Shown: piece by piece, positions 39,563 through 49,360 of the stretch | Numbering within the stretch: position 1 is the stretch's first letter | Layout: the number at the start of each line of letters is the position of its first letter | Assembly (NCBI GenBank): GCA_023525715.1 | Contig: CM042015.1 | Span: 90,935,750-90,999,749, forward strand | Reading direction: 5' to 3' | DNA from: Cichorium intybus | Taxonomy: Eukaryota > Streptophyta > Magnoliopsida > Asterales > Asteraceae | DNA: 64,000 nt | Made by a program: the position numbers and the translations under genes | The notes under the pieces: model-generated | The model's input: only the letters and a program-made list of their open reading frames with translations | Database searches by the model: none | Told to the model about the DNA's origin: nothing

Positions 39563-42500
39563 TCCCCCCGCAGTGTGAACGGGGTGAAATGCATGAACGT
39601 TCAAACTGGACCGAAAGTCAAGAAATAATGCGGACGGTAGACCTTTTGTAAAAATATCTGCATATTGGGAAGCCGAAGGCACATGTAAGACGCGCACATT
39701 GCCTAACGCCACTTGATCACGAACAAAATGAATATCGATTTCGATATGTTTGGTGCGCTGATGATGAACCGGGTTGGAAGTCATGTAGACGGTACTAACA
39801 TTGTCACAGTATACCAGAGTGGCCGAGACGAGAGGACGATGTAGTTCACGCATGAGATTACGCAGCCAACAAGATTCAGCGACTGCATTTGCAACCGCGC
39901 GATATTCAGCTTCAGCGCTTGACCTGGAGATTGTAGCTTGGCGTTTGGCGGACCATGAGATAAGATTGTTCCCAAGAAAGACACAATAGCCCAATGTGGA
40001 TCGCCGAGTATCTGGGCAACCAGCCCAGTCGGCATCAGAGTAGGCCACGAGGGAATGTGAGGAGTCAGAGTATAACTGTAGCCCATGAGAAACAGTCCCG
40101 CGAATGTATCGCAGGATGCGTTTGAGAGCCGTGAAGTGAGGTTCCCGAGGATCATGCATGTGGAGACAGATTTGTTGAACCGCATAGGAGATGTCAGGTC
40201 TCGTGAAGGTAAGGTACTGAAGAGCACCTGCAAGGCTGCGGTATAGAGTCGGGTCAGATACGGGAGGACCGGACCCGTCAATCTTAGCCGATGTATCAAC
40301 CGGAGTGCGTGAGGGTTTACAGTTTGCCATGTTTGCGCGTTCGAGAATGTCTAGAGCATATTTTCGTTGAGACAAAAACATACCAGAGGTATCGCGAGTG
40401 ACTGCAATGCCAAGGAAATAGTTGAGATCACCGAGATCTGTCATAGCAAACTCGGCTGCCAGGGCGGATGTGATCTGAGTCAGCAGAGTTTGAGATGAAG
40501 CGGTCAGGATTATATCATCAACATATAATAAAAGATAAGCAGTGTGAGGCCCCTGATGGTAGATGAAGAGGGAGGTGTCACACTTGCTATTATGAAACCC
40601 CATCTGAACAATAAACTGAGCAAACCGCTGGAACCAGGCACGAGGTGCCTGTTTGAGGCCATATAAGGAACGACGCAGAAGACACACATGATCCGGGTGA
40701 GCTGGGTCACGGAAACCCGGAGGCTGGTGCATGTATACAGTTTCCTGAAGTCTCCCATTAAGAAAAGCATTCTTAACATCCAACTGTCTAGTGGGCCATT
40801 TACAGGAAATAGCCAAACTGAGAACAGTGCGAATGGTGGCCGGCTTGACAACCGGACTGAAGGTCTGATCACAGTCAATGCCCGGGCGTTGACTCCGCCC
40901 ATTTGCAACAAGGCGGGCTTTGTATCGCGCTAATGAGCCATCTGCATTATGTTTCTTTTTAAACAGCCAAATACAGTTCACAATGTTAGCATTAACGGGA
41001 CGCGGAACAAGCTCCCACGTACCATTAGAAATAAGTGCTTCATATTCCTCTTTCATAGCATCATGCCAGTGAGGATCACGGAAGGCTTCAGAATAAGACC
41101 GAGGGACAGGAGAAGAGGTATCAACATGAAGGTTGAGTCGGTGAATGGGTTTAGAGATGCCATGGCGAAGGCGAGTGGTCATTGGATGAGTAGATGTAGA
41201 GGGTGGAAGCACAGGAGTGGTGGGGGTAGCAGGGTGAGGAACCGGGGGCTGGGCATCCATGGGTGGAATGGCCGTGGTGGGGGATGGGTTGGTGACCGTC
41301 GGAGATGAGACGGGTGAGTGAAGGAAGGTGGAGGAGAAGCTGTTGGGGCCGGAGTCCGCATCTAAGAACTCATATGGGGGTGGGTCATTTGGAGTCATGG
41401 AGCCAAAGGGAAACACGGTTTCATCAAAGGTAGCATGTCGGGATATGATAATTTTTCTGGTGGCAAGGTCGAGGCATCTATACCCACGATGTTGTGTGGG
41501 ATATCCAAGGAAAATACACGGAGTGGTTCGAGGAGATAGTTTGTGGTCAATGGGAATATTGGGAAAACATAAGCAACCAAAGACGCGTAGGTGAGTGTAA
41601 GAAGGGTGTTTTTGATGAAGTTTGTGATACGGGGTGTCGTCTTTGAGTGTGGTGGAGGGAAGTATATTAAGGAGGTGAGTGGCCATATGGAGGGCTTCCA
41701 CCCAATACATCGGAGGCAGATGGGCATGGAACAAGAGAGATCGGATACAATTATTGATGGTACGAATGATCCGTTCAGATTTGCCATTTTGCTGAGATGT
41801 ATAAGGACACGAGAACCGAAGGTGGATACCCTGCTCAGCACATAATGATTGAAATTGTGTGTTGGCAAATTCTCCACCATTATCACATTGAAACATTTGA
41901 ATTTGACGTTTATATTGATTTTTAACATGAGCATAAAAATGCAAAAACTTGGAAAAGACATCAGATTTATTGCGGAGAGGATAAACCCAAATAAAATGAG
42001 AAAACTGATCAAGAAACACCACATAATATTTAAGACCACTAGCACTCAACACAGGCGAGGTCCAAACATCAGAATGAACAATTTCAAAGGGAAAAGTAGC
42101 AACAGTAGTAGATAAAGAGAAGGGTAAACGAGTATGTTTACCCAGCTGACACGCAACACACAATGTTTTATTTTTAGTGCTAGTACAAGGAATCAAATGA
42201 CGCGAAACCAAAGACTGAAACACTCGCGATCCCGGATGCCCGATACGTTGGTGCCAAACCGAGGAGGTGACCGAGAGGAGCGCATGACTGGACTCGAGAC
42301 TGGTAGTAACGGGGTAAAGATCGTCGGTACTATCACATCGGAGCAGGGTTTGTTTGGTCCGATAATCCTTCACAGAAAAACCAAACTCATCAAATTCAAT
42401 AGCACACTTATTTTCACGAGTAAAACGACGCACAGAAATCAAATTTTTAATGATGCTAGGAGTGATAAGGACACGGCTAAGACGCAAAGTACGATACGGG

Positions 42501-43135
42501 TTTAAACAAGAGATGGAAGAATTTCCGGTTTTTATAACAGATATCCGTGATCCATCACCAACAAGAACATAAGGAATTAAGCACTTATCGCTAACGGATG
42601 TGAGAATACCTGTGTTCGCGTGAAGGTGGGATGTAGCACCGGAGTCCATGTACCACTCATTTGAAGCAGGATCGGGAAGAACTGCAGTGTTGTAGGCCTG
42701 CGGGATGGCAGTAGGTTGGTCTCCGGTGGATGGTGTGGCTGCTGTTGGCCAAACCCACGAGCCGAACTGCTGTGGCTGAAGGGCCGAATGAGGAGGCCCA
42801 GTTATGTGGGCTTGCTGCGGAGCAGGAGGTAGCGGAAATGAGTACGTGGGCCGCTGATGCTGGGCAGTACTGGATGGACCAGAAGCAGAGGGCGGGTGAG
42901 CAGGCCACGGTGCCCAGTAACGGGCTGAATCCGGAGCTGGGAGGAGACCAGGAGCAGCTGCAGTAGTGAGAGGGGGGAAACCAGGTGGCGGCGTCGCCCA
43001 AGCAAGCCACTCGGAAAGCCATGCCGGCGGGGCAGGAGAGCGGTTTGACTGAGAAGTATTGCCGCTGGAGGAGCCGGTACGACCACCCCCTCGCAAGTTC
43101 CGACCTCCACGGTTTCCGCGGCCCCCTGTACGCCC
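39557..43135 (-). CDS. Copia-2 Pol (with the C-terminal part of Gag)
   Basis: Open from the frame offset near 43133 to a stop at 39557. It starts with a Gly/Arg-rich then Pro/Ala-rich Gag tail. The protease follows (WYMDSGATSHLH, about 42650), then integrase (HQRIGH, CVACQLGK; then HSDVW, QCDNGGEF, NGKSERIIRT), RT (YGLKQAPRAW, LLYVDDIIL) and RNase H (YSDADWAG, SSAEAEYRA). All catalytic motifs look intact. No CCHC zinc knuckle is visible between Gag and protease, unlike Copia-1 and -3. Translation needs either a -1 shift from the Gag frame or a reversal of a one-base change. Confidence 0.93.
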   Translation of the reverse strand, partial: GRTGGRGNRGGRNLRGGGRTGSSSGNTSQSNRSPAPPAWLSEWLAWATPPPGFPPLTTAAAPGLLPAPDSARYWAPWPAHPPSASGPSSTAQHQRPTYSFPLPPAPQQAHITGPPHSALQPQQFGSWVWPTAATPSTGDQPTAIPQAYNTAVLPDPASNEWYMDSGATSHLHANTGILTSVSDKCLIPYVLVGDGSRISVIKTGNSSISCLNPYRTLRLSRVLITPSIIKNLISVRRFTRENKCAIEFDEFGFSVKDYRTKQTLLRCDSTDDLYPVTTSLESSHALLSVTSSVWHQRIGHPGSRVFQSLVSRHLIPCTSTKNKTLCVACQLGKHTRLPFSLSTTVATFPFEIVHSDVWTSPVLSASGLKYYVVFLDQFSHFIWVYPLRNKSDVFSKFLHFYAHVKNQYKRQIQMFQCDNGGEFANTQFQSLCAEQGIHLRFSCPYTSQQNGKSERIIRTINNCIRSLLFHAHLPPMYWVEALHMATHLLNILPSTTLKDDTPYHKLHQKHPSYTHLRVFGCLCFPNIPIDHKLSPRTTPCIFLGYPTQHRGYRCLDLATRKIIISRHATFDETVFPFGSMTPNDPPPYEFLDADSGPNSFSSTFLHSPVSSPTVTNPSPTTAIPPMDAQPPVPHPATPTTPVLPPSTSTHPMTTRLRHGISKPIHRLNLHVDTSSPVPRSYSEAFRDPHWHDAMKEEYEALISNGTWELVPRPVNANIVNCIWLFKKKHNADGSLARYKARLVANGRSQRPGIDCDQTFSPVVKPATIRTVLSLAISCKWPTRQLDVKNAFLNGRLQETVYMHQPPGFRDPAHPDHVCLLRRSLYGLKQAPRAWFQRFAQFIVQMGFHNSKCDTSLFIYHQGPHTAYLLLYVDDIILTASSQTLLTQITSALAAEFAMTDLGDLNYFLGIAVTRDTSGMFLSQRKYALDILERANMANCKPSRTPVDTSAKIDGSGPPVSDPTLYRSLAGALQYLTFTRPDISYAVQQICLHMHDPREPHFTALKRILRYIRGTVSHGLQLYSDSSHSLVAYSDADWAGCPDTRRSTLGYCVFLGNNLISWSAKRQATISRSSAEAEYRAVANAVAESCWLRNLMRELHRPLVSATLVYCDNVSTVYMTSNPVHHQRTKHIEIDIHFVRDQVALGNVRVLHVPSASQYADIFTKGLPSALFLDFRSSLNVHAFHPVHTAGGC

Positions 43136-43842
43136 CCCCGATTTGAGCCGCCGTTTCGGTTTTGTTGTTGGTCAGCAAGGAGAATCGTAGGGGAAGAACC
43201 GTGATTTCCATGAGTAGTTTGAAGAGACCGAGTGTGCACTTGATTCATACGCTGTTCCTCGAGCAAAAGCATGGAGCGAGTCTCAAGGAACGAAGGAAGC
43301 GGAGATCTGTGTCGAATAAGGCTTGCAATGTACTCAAACTTGGGGGAGAGGCCATTAATAGTGTACATTACCAGGTTCTTTTCGGGAACTGCAGCATCGA
43401 TATTGTCAAGGAGATCGGCCATTGTTTTGATGCGGGTGCAATAATCGGTGACAGTTGAATCACCGATGGTGATGTTCCGGAGTTCATTATCCAGTTGAAT
43501 GGCTTTGGCGTCTTTGTTGTCACGAAACAGACGCTCCAAGTTGACCCAAACATCACGAGCCGATGAATGTTTCTTGATAACCATTTGAAGAAGAGGTTGA
43601 GTCATCGTACCATATAGCCACATCTTAACGAGAGAATCGATGCGATTCCACTCGGCAAGTTCAGCCGGGGGTCGAACGGTGGGTTCGGCAAGGTGATCGG
43701 ATACGCCAAAACCAATGCAGTGGGTCTCAAAAAGCTCACGCCAGGAGTCGTAATTGAGCTTTTCAAGATCGAGGAGAAGCGGGATATACGCACGGATGTT
43801 TGTGATACCGTACGGTTTTTCTGTCTTTTTGTCATCAGCCAT
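42802..43842 (-). CDS. Copia-2 Gag
   Basis: The best start is the ATG at 43842 (MADDKKTEKPYGITN). An in-frame ATG at 44001 would add a hydrophobic, Arg-rich stretch that looks like translated leader. Gag core motifs are seen: LDLEKLNYDSWRELFETHC, WLYGTM, LDNELRNITIGDSTVTDYC and LLLEEQRM. After the basic NRGG region (about 43140) this frame diverges into unrelated sequence, because the G7 run at 43133-43139 shifts it relative to pol. True homology to Gag therefore ends near 43130. Confidence 0.88.
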   Translation of the reverse strand: MADDKKTEKPYGITNIRAYIPLLLDLEKLNYDSWRELFETHCIGFGVSDHLAEPTVRPPAELAEWNRIDSLVKMWLYGTMTQPLLQMVIKKHSSARDVWVNLERLFRDNKDAKAIQLDNELRNITIGDSTVTDYCTRIKTMADLLDNIDAAVPEKNLVMYTINGLSPKFEYIASLIRHRSPLPSFLETRSMLLLEEQRMNQVHTRSLQTTHGNHGSSPTILLADQQQNRNGGSNRGGVQGAAETVEVGTCEGVVVPAPPAAILLSQTALLPRRHGFPSGLLGRRRHLVSPLSLLQLLLVSSQLRIQPVTGHRGLLTRPLLLVHPVLPSISGPRTHFRYLLLRSKPT

Positions 43843-44049
43843 AAAGACTAGAGAGAGAGAGGGTAGCAGTAATGAATAGTACCGACGGAAAGAAGAAGAG
43901 AGGCAGCGGCAGCAGCAGGAGGCGAAGGATAGCAGCAGCAGGCGACGGAGAAGGGTTCGCCGGATCAGAAGCGAGGATGAGGGAGGGAAGGTAGGGTTCA
44001 CGGCTGATTAGGAGAGAAAAACGGGATCAGAATGAACCCTCTGATACCA

Positions 44050-44196
44050 TGTTAGTTTGAGAAATTGAGCTCATCTCATTAATTCACAGAATACGTATAA
44101 ATACACAGTACAATAATCGGTGGGCCGGGTATAACAATGGGCTATACAAGAGACTCTAAAAGGCCTAATACATACACACGCATACATACGCTAACA
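44050..44196 (-). repeat. Copia-2 5' LTR
   Basis: 147 bp, with no difference from the other LTR by eye. On the minus strand it contains a TATTTATA promoter-like sequence. Confidence 0.95.
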
Positions 44197-44616
44197 AATA
44201 CTACTTATTTTGAGATATTCCATAAAAGTTTTAATGTTATTAATCTTGGAAAGTTTTGAATTACAGTTACATATTTTTTAATCACAAAATAAGAATGTTA
44301 TTATTTTTTTCACAAAATATAAGGTTGTTTGGTATACGAGGCATGCCACCCACCGACCCACGTAGTGATGATGTGGCTTAAAAGTCACGACATGTATGTC
44401 ATCTCGGGGTATCGTGAAGGTGTTGGACATGGTTGGATGTGTCTGAGGCCGCTACTTGCAATGCAGCTTTGGCCAATCCTAATTCAATGGATATACTTTT
44501 AAAATAAATCCTAAAATCATAAACTTTACATATAAATAAACTTCAACTACATATATTATTTGTACACAACAAATCGCTCTATTACACTCACAAACATTAT
44601 AGATAACAATTTGAAG

Positions 44617-45155
44617 ATGGATTTTTCGGCCACTAACTCGGATGATGGTATGTTCGTCACCACATTCCTTCAAATGGTAGAGAACCTTTGCCATCAAGAA
44701 GAAGAAAGCAAGAATATTAGGCGGACTAGGTTTGTTATAAAAAAAATATTGTAAATCAACACACGAACTTCTGGTGTTGCATTAATTTCATGTGTGATGA
44801 TAGACTTTTTTGTTTTAGTAGACAATTATTATTTACATATAGTTAAACGATTTAGAAGCAAACTATTATTTTTTTATGTTAATTTATGATGGTAGAGGTA
44901 GATGGGGTTTTACTCCAATAAAAATGTACGATTGTGCTTTTGCATTTGACTTGTGGCATTACCTTTGATGCAATAGATGAATATTTAAAGATGTATGAGA
45001 GAACCGCATGAGAATGCATTTTTTATTTTTGTGAATATATTATCGAGCTTTATGGAAAAATTTATTTGTGGAAACCCATTATAAGTGATGTTGAGAAACT
45101 GTATATGATACATGAAGCAACACACGGTTCCTGAGAATGATTAGAAGCAGGGTTG
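44617..45155 (+). pseudogene. PIF/Harbinger transposase relic
   Basis: An N-terminal piece at 44617 (MDFSATNSDDGMF, then ESKNIRRTR) resembles the start of the transposase at 56781. Further on (about 44960-45140) the frames read TFDAIDEYLKMYERTA, then IIELYGKIYLWKP, then ISDVEKLYMIHEATHG. These line up with DSTDDYIKMADRTS, IELYGDIYLRRP and SDVEELYQAHHAAHG of the 55.5-56.8 kb gene. Stops and frame changes abound and the catalytic region beyond is gone. It comes from a distantly related Harbinger and ends near the CACTA-type terminus. Confidence 0.75.
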
Positions 45156-45190
45156 TTTATCAATTTTTAATGCATAGGGTTAGATAAGAA

Positions 45191-45700
45191 CACTACAAGA
45201 AACCTAGCCAATACCGGCGACGCCATTAGCGGCGACAGCCGGTATTACCGGCGACACAGAGCACACGCGTCTGCTGTCGCCGGTAATACCGGCTGTCGCC
45301 GCTAATAGCGTCGCCAGTATTGCCAGGTTTGCGATCCGTGTGTTTCGCAATCTCAGCCACACGTGAATTAATGATCCAACGGTGGAAAAAGAAGCGGGAA
45401 GGCTTCCCTCCAAAACGCGTCGTCGCTAAAGATCTGCCGTCGCCGCTATTACCCTACCACGCGGATCGCCATCTGCATCGTCCAATGCCTTATGATCTAA
45501 CGGACCAGGAGGTGAGCAGCTTTTTTAAGTGTCGCCGCTATTGCTATGTCGCCGCTAAAGACCTACTTGTCGCCGCTATTGCCTTGCGAACAGACAACAA
45601 AACCAGTCGACTCCTCTCAGTCGGCTGTTACGCTTCACAACTCCATTGCCGTTTTCTCTCGACCTCTCTGGCGACCTCTCCGGCGACTGAGCTCCGTTCT
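45191..45700 (+). mobile_element. CACTA-type transposon end
   Basis: Starts CACTACAAGAAACC, the typical plant CACTA (En/Spm) terminus. Subterminal repeats of GTCGCCGCTA follow (about 45295, 45418-45445 and 45531-45582). I find no matching inverted end (TTTCTTGTAGTG) to the right, so this is a lone end or its partner is lost. The open frame 45320-45748 is best seen as a by-product of the GC-rich repeats. Confidence 0.65.
45209..45322. repeat. 48-bp-arm inverted repeat in the CACTA-type end
   Basis: Arms 45209-45256 and 45275-45322 are inverted copies with two mismatches and an 18-base spacer. Each arm holds GGCGACAGCCGGTATTACC. Confidence 0.92.
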
Positions 45701-45749
45701 TCGAACTTTGTGCCCCTAGTTTGTAATCAGTCCCAACCCAAACATTAGT

Positions 45750-46110
45750 CAAAAGAACAATAAAGCAGTATCATAATTATTTATTAGGGTAGAGGGAACA
45801 ATGATTTAGATGGTAAAAGATAAGTGGTGGTACCGGCGATACCAAAGATACTACCATTCATCGTCCTCCACGATACGGTTTGGTGGCTTCACCATGTATG
45901 TGACCCACCACCCTCTTTATTTATTAAAGTGTACAATATGCTTCATTATTTGTATATCACTATATTGTGAGTGAGTTTGAAAAGATGAGTTTTGTGTGTT
46001 GTAGGTTTAGAAAGATATATGTGAGAAGAGAATGAAAATATAGATGTGATGTCTATGTGACTAGTGAGTTGAGAGGGATTAAGGATTCATTCCCTACCCT
46101 AAAGACATTT
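45750..46110. other. No gene seen
   Basis: Mixed-composition sequence with a TACCGGCGATACC phrase that may be a further CACTA subterminal remnant. There is no ORF or RNA support. Confidence 0.4.
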
Positions 46111-46112
46111 GG

Positions 46113-46567
46113 ATTGATGTTTTAAAACCTGAGTTTTTAGTTGACCCGGTGTAGTGACCGGGTCATGAGCCAACTTGGTTTTAAGAATTTTCATACATTT
46201 TATATTTTTCAGCATAATTATATATTTATAAAACATAAACAATGTAAATTCACCTTTTTGATACCAAAAAATATATTTTATCAAGTTTCTATTGGAAATT
46301 TTTTACCAAATTTGATGAACTAATAATAGAATAAATTTAGAAAATTGAGCCTTGAACTCAAGAGCCGAATTTTTTAAGCCTAAATTCAATTTTTTGTTCC
46401 GGTCAACCTGGTTTAGGTTCAGCGGCCCAACCGGGTTTTTGAGCAATCCAGCCAGTTCAATCCGAATTAGAAATTAGTAACTCAGTCATAATTGATCCGC
46501 TCTTTTTACCGAGTCACTGTCCAATCAATTTGATCGATTGATTTAACCCGAGTTTTCAAACATTGAT
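46113..46567. mobile_element. MITE candidate with imperfect inverted ends
   Basis: The left edge ATTGATGTTTTAAAACC and the right edge, in reverse ATCAATGTTTGAAAACTCGG, form imperfect inverted ends about 455 bp apart. Inside is the palindrome GACCCGGT-6 bases-ACCGGGTC (46143-46164). It is non-coding. The superfamily and target duplication are uncertain. Confidence 0.4.
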
Positions 46568-47939
46568 TTGAACATAGGTATGATGGGGAACCAATAGTAG
46601 TACCATCTCAGTCCCATGAGTTTTCTAAAACTTCCTATTTTGGGATATCTCATAAGATAGCAAATTGGAAAGTGTTGTAATTACCTATTCTTGTTGTCAT
46701 AGTCACAAGATACTAATGCTATTACTTTGGGGGAAATATGTAAAATACATGTAATTTTACCATTTTAGCGATATAGTCCTTTATTTTCTTTTAATGGTAA
46801 AATCATTATACTTTTTGATTGTATAAACAAATAATTTTTCTGTTTATAAGGTTGACATTCACGTCAATAACCTTTTACTATTTTATTGATTTAGCCATTA
46901 GGATGGATAACCCTCCCGACCCATCTATGCGAGGTGGACGGAACCCTTGCTGCTGAAACCGCATCCCTGTGATTGTATAAACAAATAATTTTTCTGGTTA
47001 TCGTTATTTTCATTTCATTTTTCAAAGATATATTTTTTCTTAAATAGTTTTCATAATATTTTGTAGAAAAAGATAATAGAAAAAAGAAAAACAAACCGTT
47101 GGTAGTGTACATGTGTTGTCTTAATAGGAAAAAACAATAGGGTTGAGTTTATTTGTGTTGTCATGGGATTTTAGGGTTAGGGTAGGGCTACCAAAAGCCC
47201 ACTTGTGTAGGAATCCACATATTTAACAACCAAATTTAATATCAATAATAATGATGATAGAGATTCCCAAAAAATAACTTTCGGGGCCAGGCTATCAAGA
47301 CTTATCATAATTTAAAGAAATTGACAATGCATATGAGTAACCTTATAGCATATTGGTGCTTCAGCATATTATACAACTTTGTCTTCATCCATGCACCAAT
47401 ATGACAAGTGAAATAAATAAAAACTGAAAACTCGCTTTTAGTTTGTGAAATACCATTACCAACATTGGTAACATATGGGTTTCATCACATACACCAATAT
47501 CAACAAGAAAATGCTAGCAAGTAAAACAAGATAATATAGAGTAGGTTTATGTAGATTTTTTTTTTTTAGTTTAATGGATTTGAATAGACATAAATTATGA
47601 GTGTTTTTTTTTTAGTGGAGAAAAAAAATTAATAGAAAAGGTTAAAAAAACGAGACCTTCCCACTTAAATCTTAATTTTTACAAATCTGTTCTCATTTCT
47701 CTTGTGCGTCCATGTCCCAATTTTTATACTATCGTAGTATCATTTATCATACAAATTTATAATAGAAAAGTTAAAATAAAGGTTTAGATATATCACCTGG
47801 ACCAGAACAATTTCTACATCAAATTGAAATTCAAAATAGAAACTTATACTTAGATTTTACTCAATTTGGCTAGTCATATGTTGAAGGTCGATGATACTTG
47901 AATTACTGCCACTGGCGTGGTCCAAATAACGAATTTAAT
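46568..47939. other. AT-rich interval without a gene
   Basis: I see no supported gene. A direct repeat of GATTGTATAAACAAATAATT occurs at about 46818 and 46972. Confidence 0.5.
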
Positions 47940-48553
47940 ATGATGAATAGCAACTTTACTAATCGAGTTTTTTACCAAAGTGGGATTTTTGAAAAAAGTA
48001 TTTATCAAAATTGGGTTGTTTTCAAACTATTTACCAAAAAGGCGTTGTTTTTTTTAATAAAAGAGTGTTTTTATAGAATTTCATTTTTCTAATTATACAA
48101 ATTTGCTGGTTTTTTTAAATGTATTTACCCCAATTCTCGATCCGGTTCTTGCAAGAAGTGATTAGAGGTTAAATTTGCATTTGCATTTTATTATATAAAA
48201 AAATTTCTGCTAATTAATTTTGGGTTTAGCATCTCAATCGAGCCTTTTCTGGTTCGTTTTGTGAATGTTTATATATATTTTTTTTTCCTCCAAAATTTAT
48301 GGTGAAACTACCGTGTTCATAGTTTGCGGTTAAGATTTCAGTCTTCACTTCTAGATATTTCTCTACGTGAAACTAATTTATAAATAGTTTTACCTATCAG
48401 ATATTATATACGAATGAACAGTCCGTTGTGTATTTGAATTTCTTCACAATTAGTTCAAGACAACTCAAGTTTTTTTAATTATTTTTTCAATCGATTATTC
48501 TTGCTGTTGAGATATTGCAGTTTTTGCTTTTGCAGATAGAAAATGTTTGAACA

Positions 48554-48773
48554 TGATATTTAATAATTCAGAAATTTCAATGGTTTCTAGATGCTTACAT
48601 AAGTGCTTACCACATCTTGTGTTAGATTTCTGAAGTTTGAAGCATTCAAAGTCAAATAAATGTTTTTAAATTAGTTGGTAGGTAATAAACTTGGCTATAA
48701 ATAGCCATGCAAGAACTTGAAACATTGTACCACTCCTCAGTTAATTAATAAACACTCCTCCTTCTTCCCAATA
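48554..48773 (+). repeat. Copia-3 5' LTR
   Basis: 220 bp, with TATAAATA at 48696-48703 inside GGCTATAAATAGCC. Confidence 0.95.
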
Positions 48774-48787
48774 TTTGGTATCAGAGC

Positions 48788-49333
48788 AAATCTGGGCAGC
48801 CACTTGTTTTTTCGGTCAAAATTTTTTTGTCTCTAAATCAATTTCCGAGCACACCATTGGAAAGGTCTCGTTTCCAGGATTCGGAATATATTTTTTTGTG
48901 ATTTTTCGATCACCGGAAAATTTCGCCGGAATAGTGACCAAATCCGCCGGAGAAGACGATACTGTATACACCGGAGACTGTAGCAGTTCGCCGGAGAAGA
49001 CGGTCACTGTAGCGGTCACTGTAGCGGCCACTGTAGCAAACCGAAAAAGTTCAGTTTTAACCCTGAACTTCTAAAAAAATTCGTTTTAGCCCCAGAACTT
49101 CCGAAAAGTTCAGTTTTAACCCCAAACTTCTGAAAAAGTTTATTTTAGCCCCAGAACTTCCGAAAAAGTTCAGTTTTAACCCCGAACTTCTGAAAAAGTT
49201 TATTTTAGCCCCAGAACTTCCGAAAAAGTTCAGTTTTAACCCCGAACTTCTGAAAAATTTCATTTTACCTCCTAAACTTCAGAAAATTGTCTTTTGGCCC
49301 CATATTTAAAAAAAGGGGGCTATATTGTTGTTT
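48788..49333 (+). other. Copia-3 leader with 60-bp tandem repeats
   Basis: The first part (48800-49045) resembles the Copia-1 leader (GAGCACACCATTG, then GATTTTTCGATCACCGGAA, then CCGGAGAAGACGA). From about 49043 to 49290 there are 3-4 units of about 60 bp (TTTTAACCCCGAACTTCTGA, then TTTTAGCCCCAGAACTTCCG). Confidence 0.85.
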
Positions 49334-49360
49334 ATGCCCAAGTACCAATCTCGAGAAGAG

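Larger units (their letters stand above)
39416..44196 (-). mobile_element. Copia-2: very young LTR retrotransposon
   Basis: 4.78 kb, read on the minus strand. Its 147-bp LTRs (39416-39562 and 44050-44196) look identical and are flanked by a perfect AATAC duplication (39411-39415 and 44197-44201). The primer site TGGTATCAG (44049-44041) directly adjoins the 5' LTR. A GCGGGGGGAT purine tract precedes the 3' LTR. Short LTRs and the protein pattern suggest the Ale/Retrofit lineage, with low certainty. Apart from one frame offset at a G7 run, the whole gag-pol is open. Confidence 0.97.

Noticed and set aside
41395..42045. 216-codon minus-strand open frame
   Set aside because: An alternate frame of Copia-2 pol, whose integrase reads through the same bases.
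45320..45748. 142-codon plus-strand open frame
   Set aside because: Built from GC-rich CACTA subterminal repeats, with no domain and no upstream promoter or splice context.
46150..46165. GTGTAGTG as a possible right end for the CACTA-type element
   Set aside because: It lies within the GACCCGGT/ACCGGGTC palindrome of the MITE candidate and lacks the TTTCTTG part of a CACTA terminus.
47160..47180. TTAGGGTTAGGG, telomere-like
   Set aside because: Only about two units within otherwise ordinary sequence; chance or trivial.
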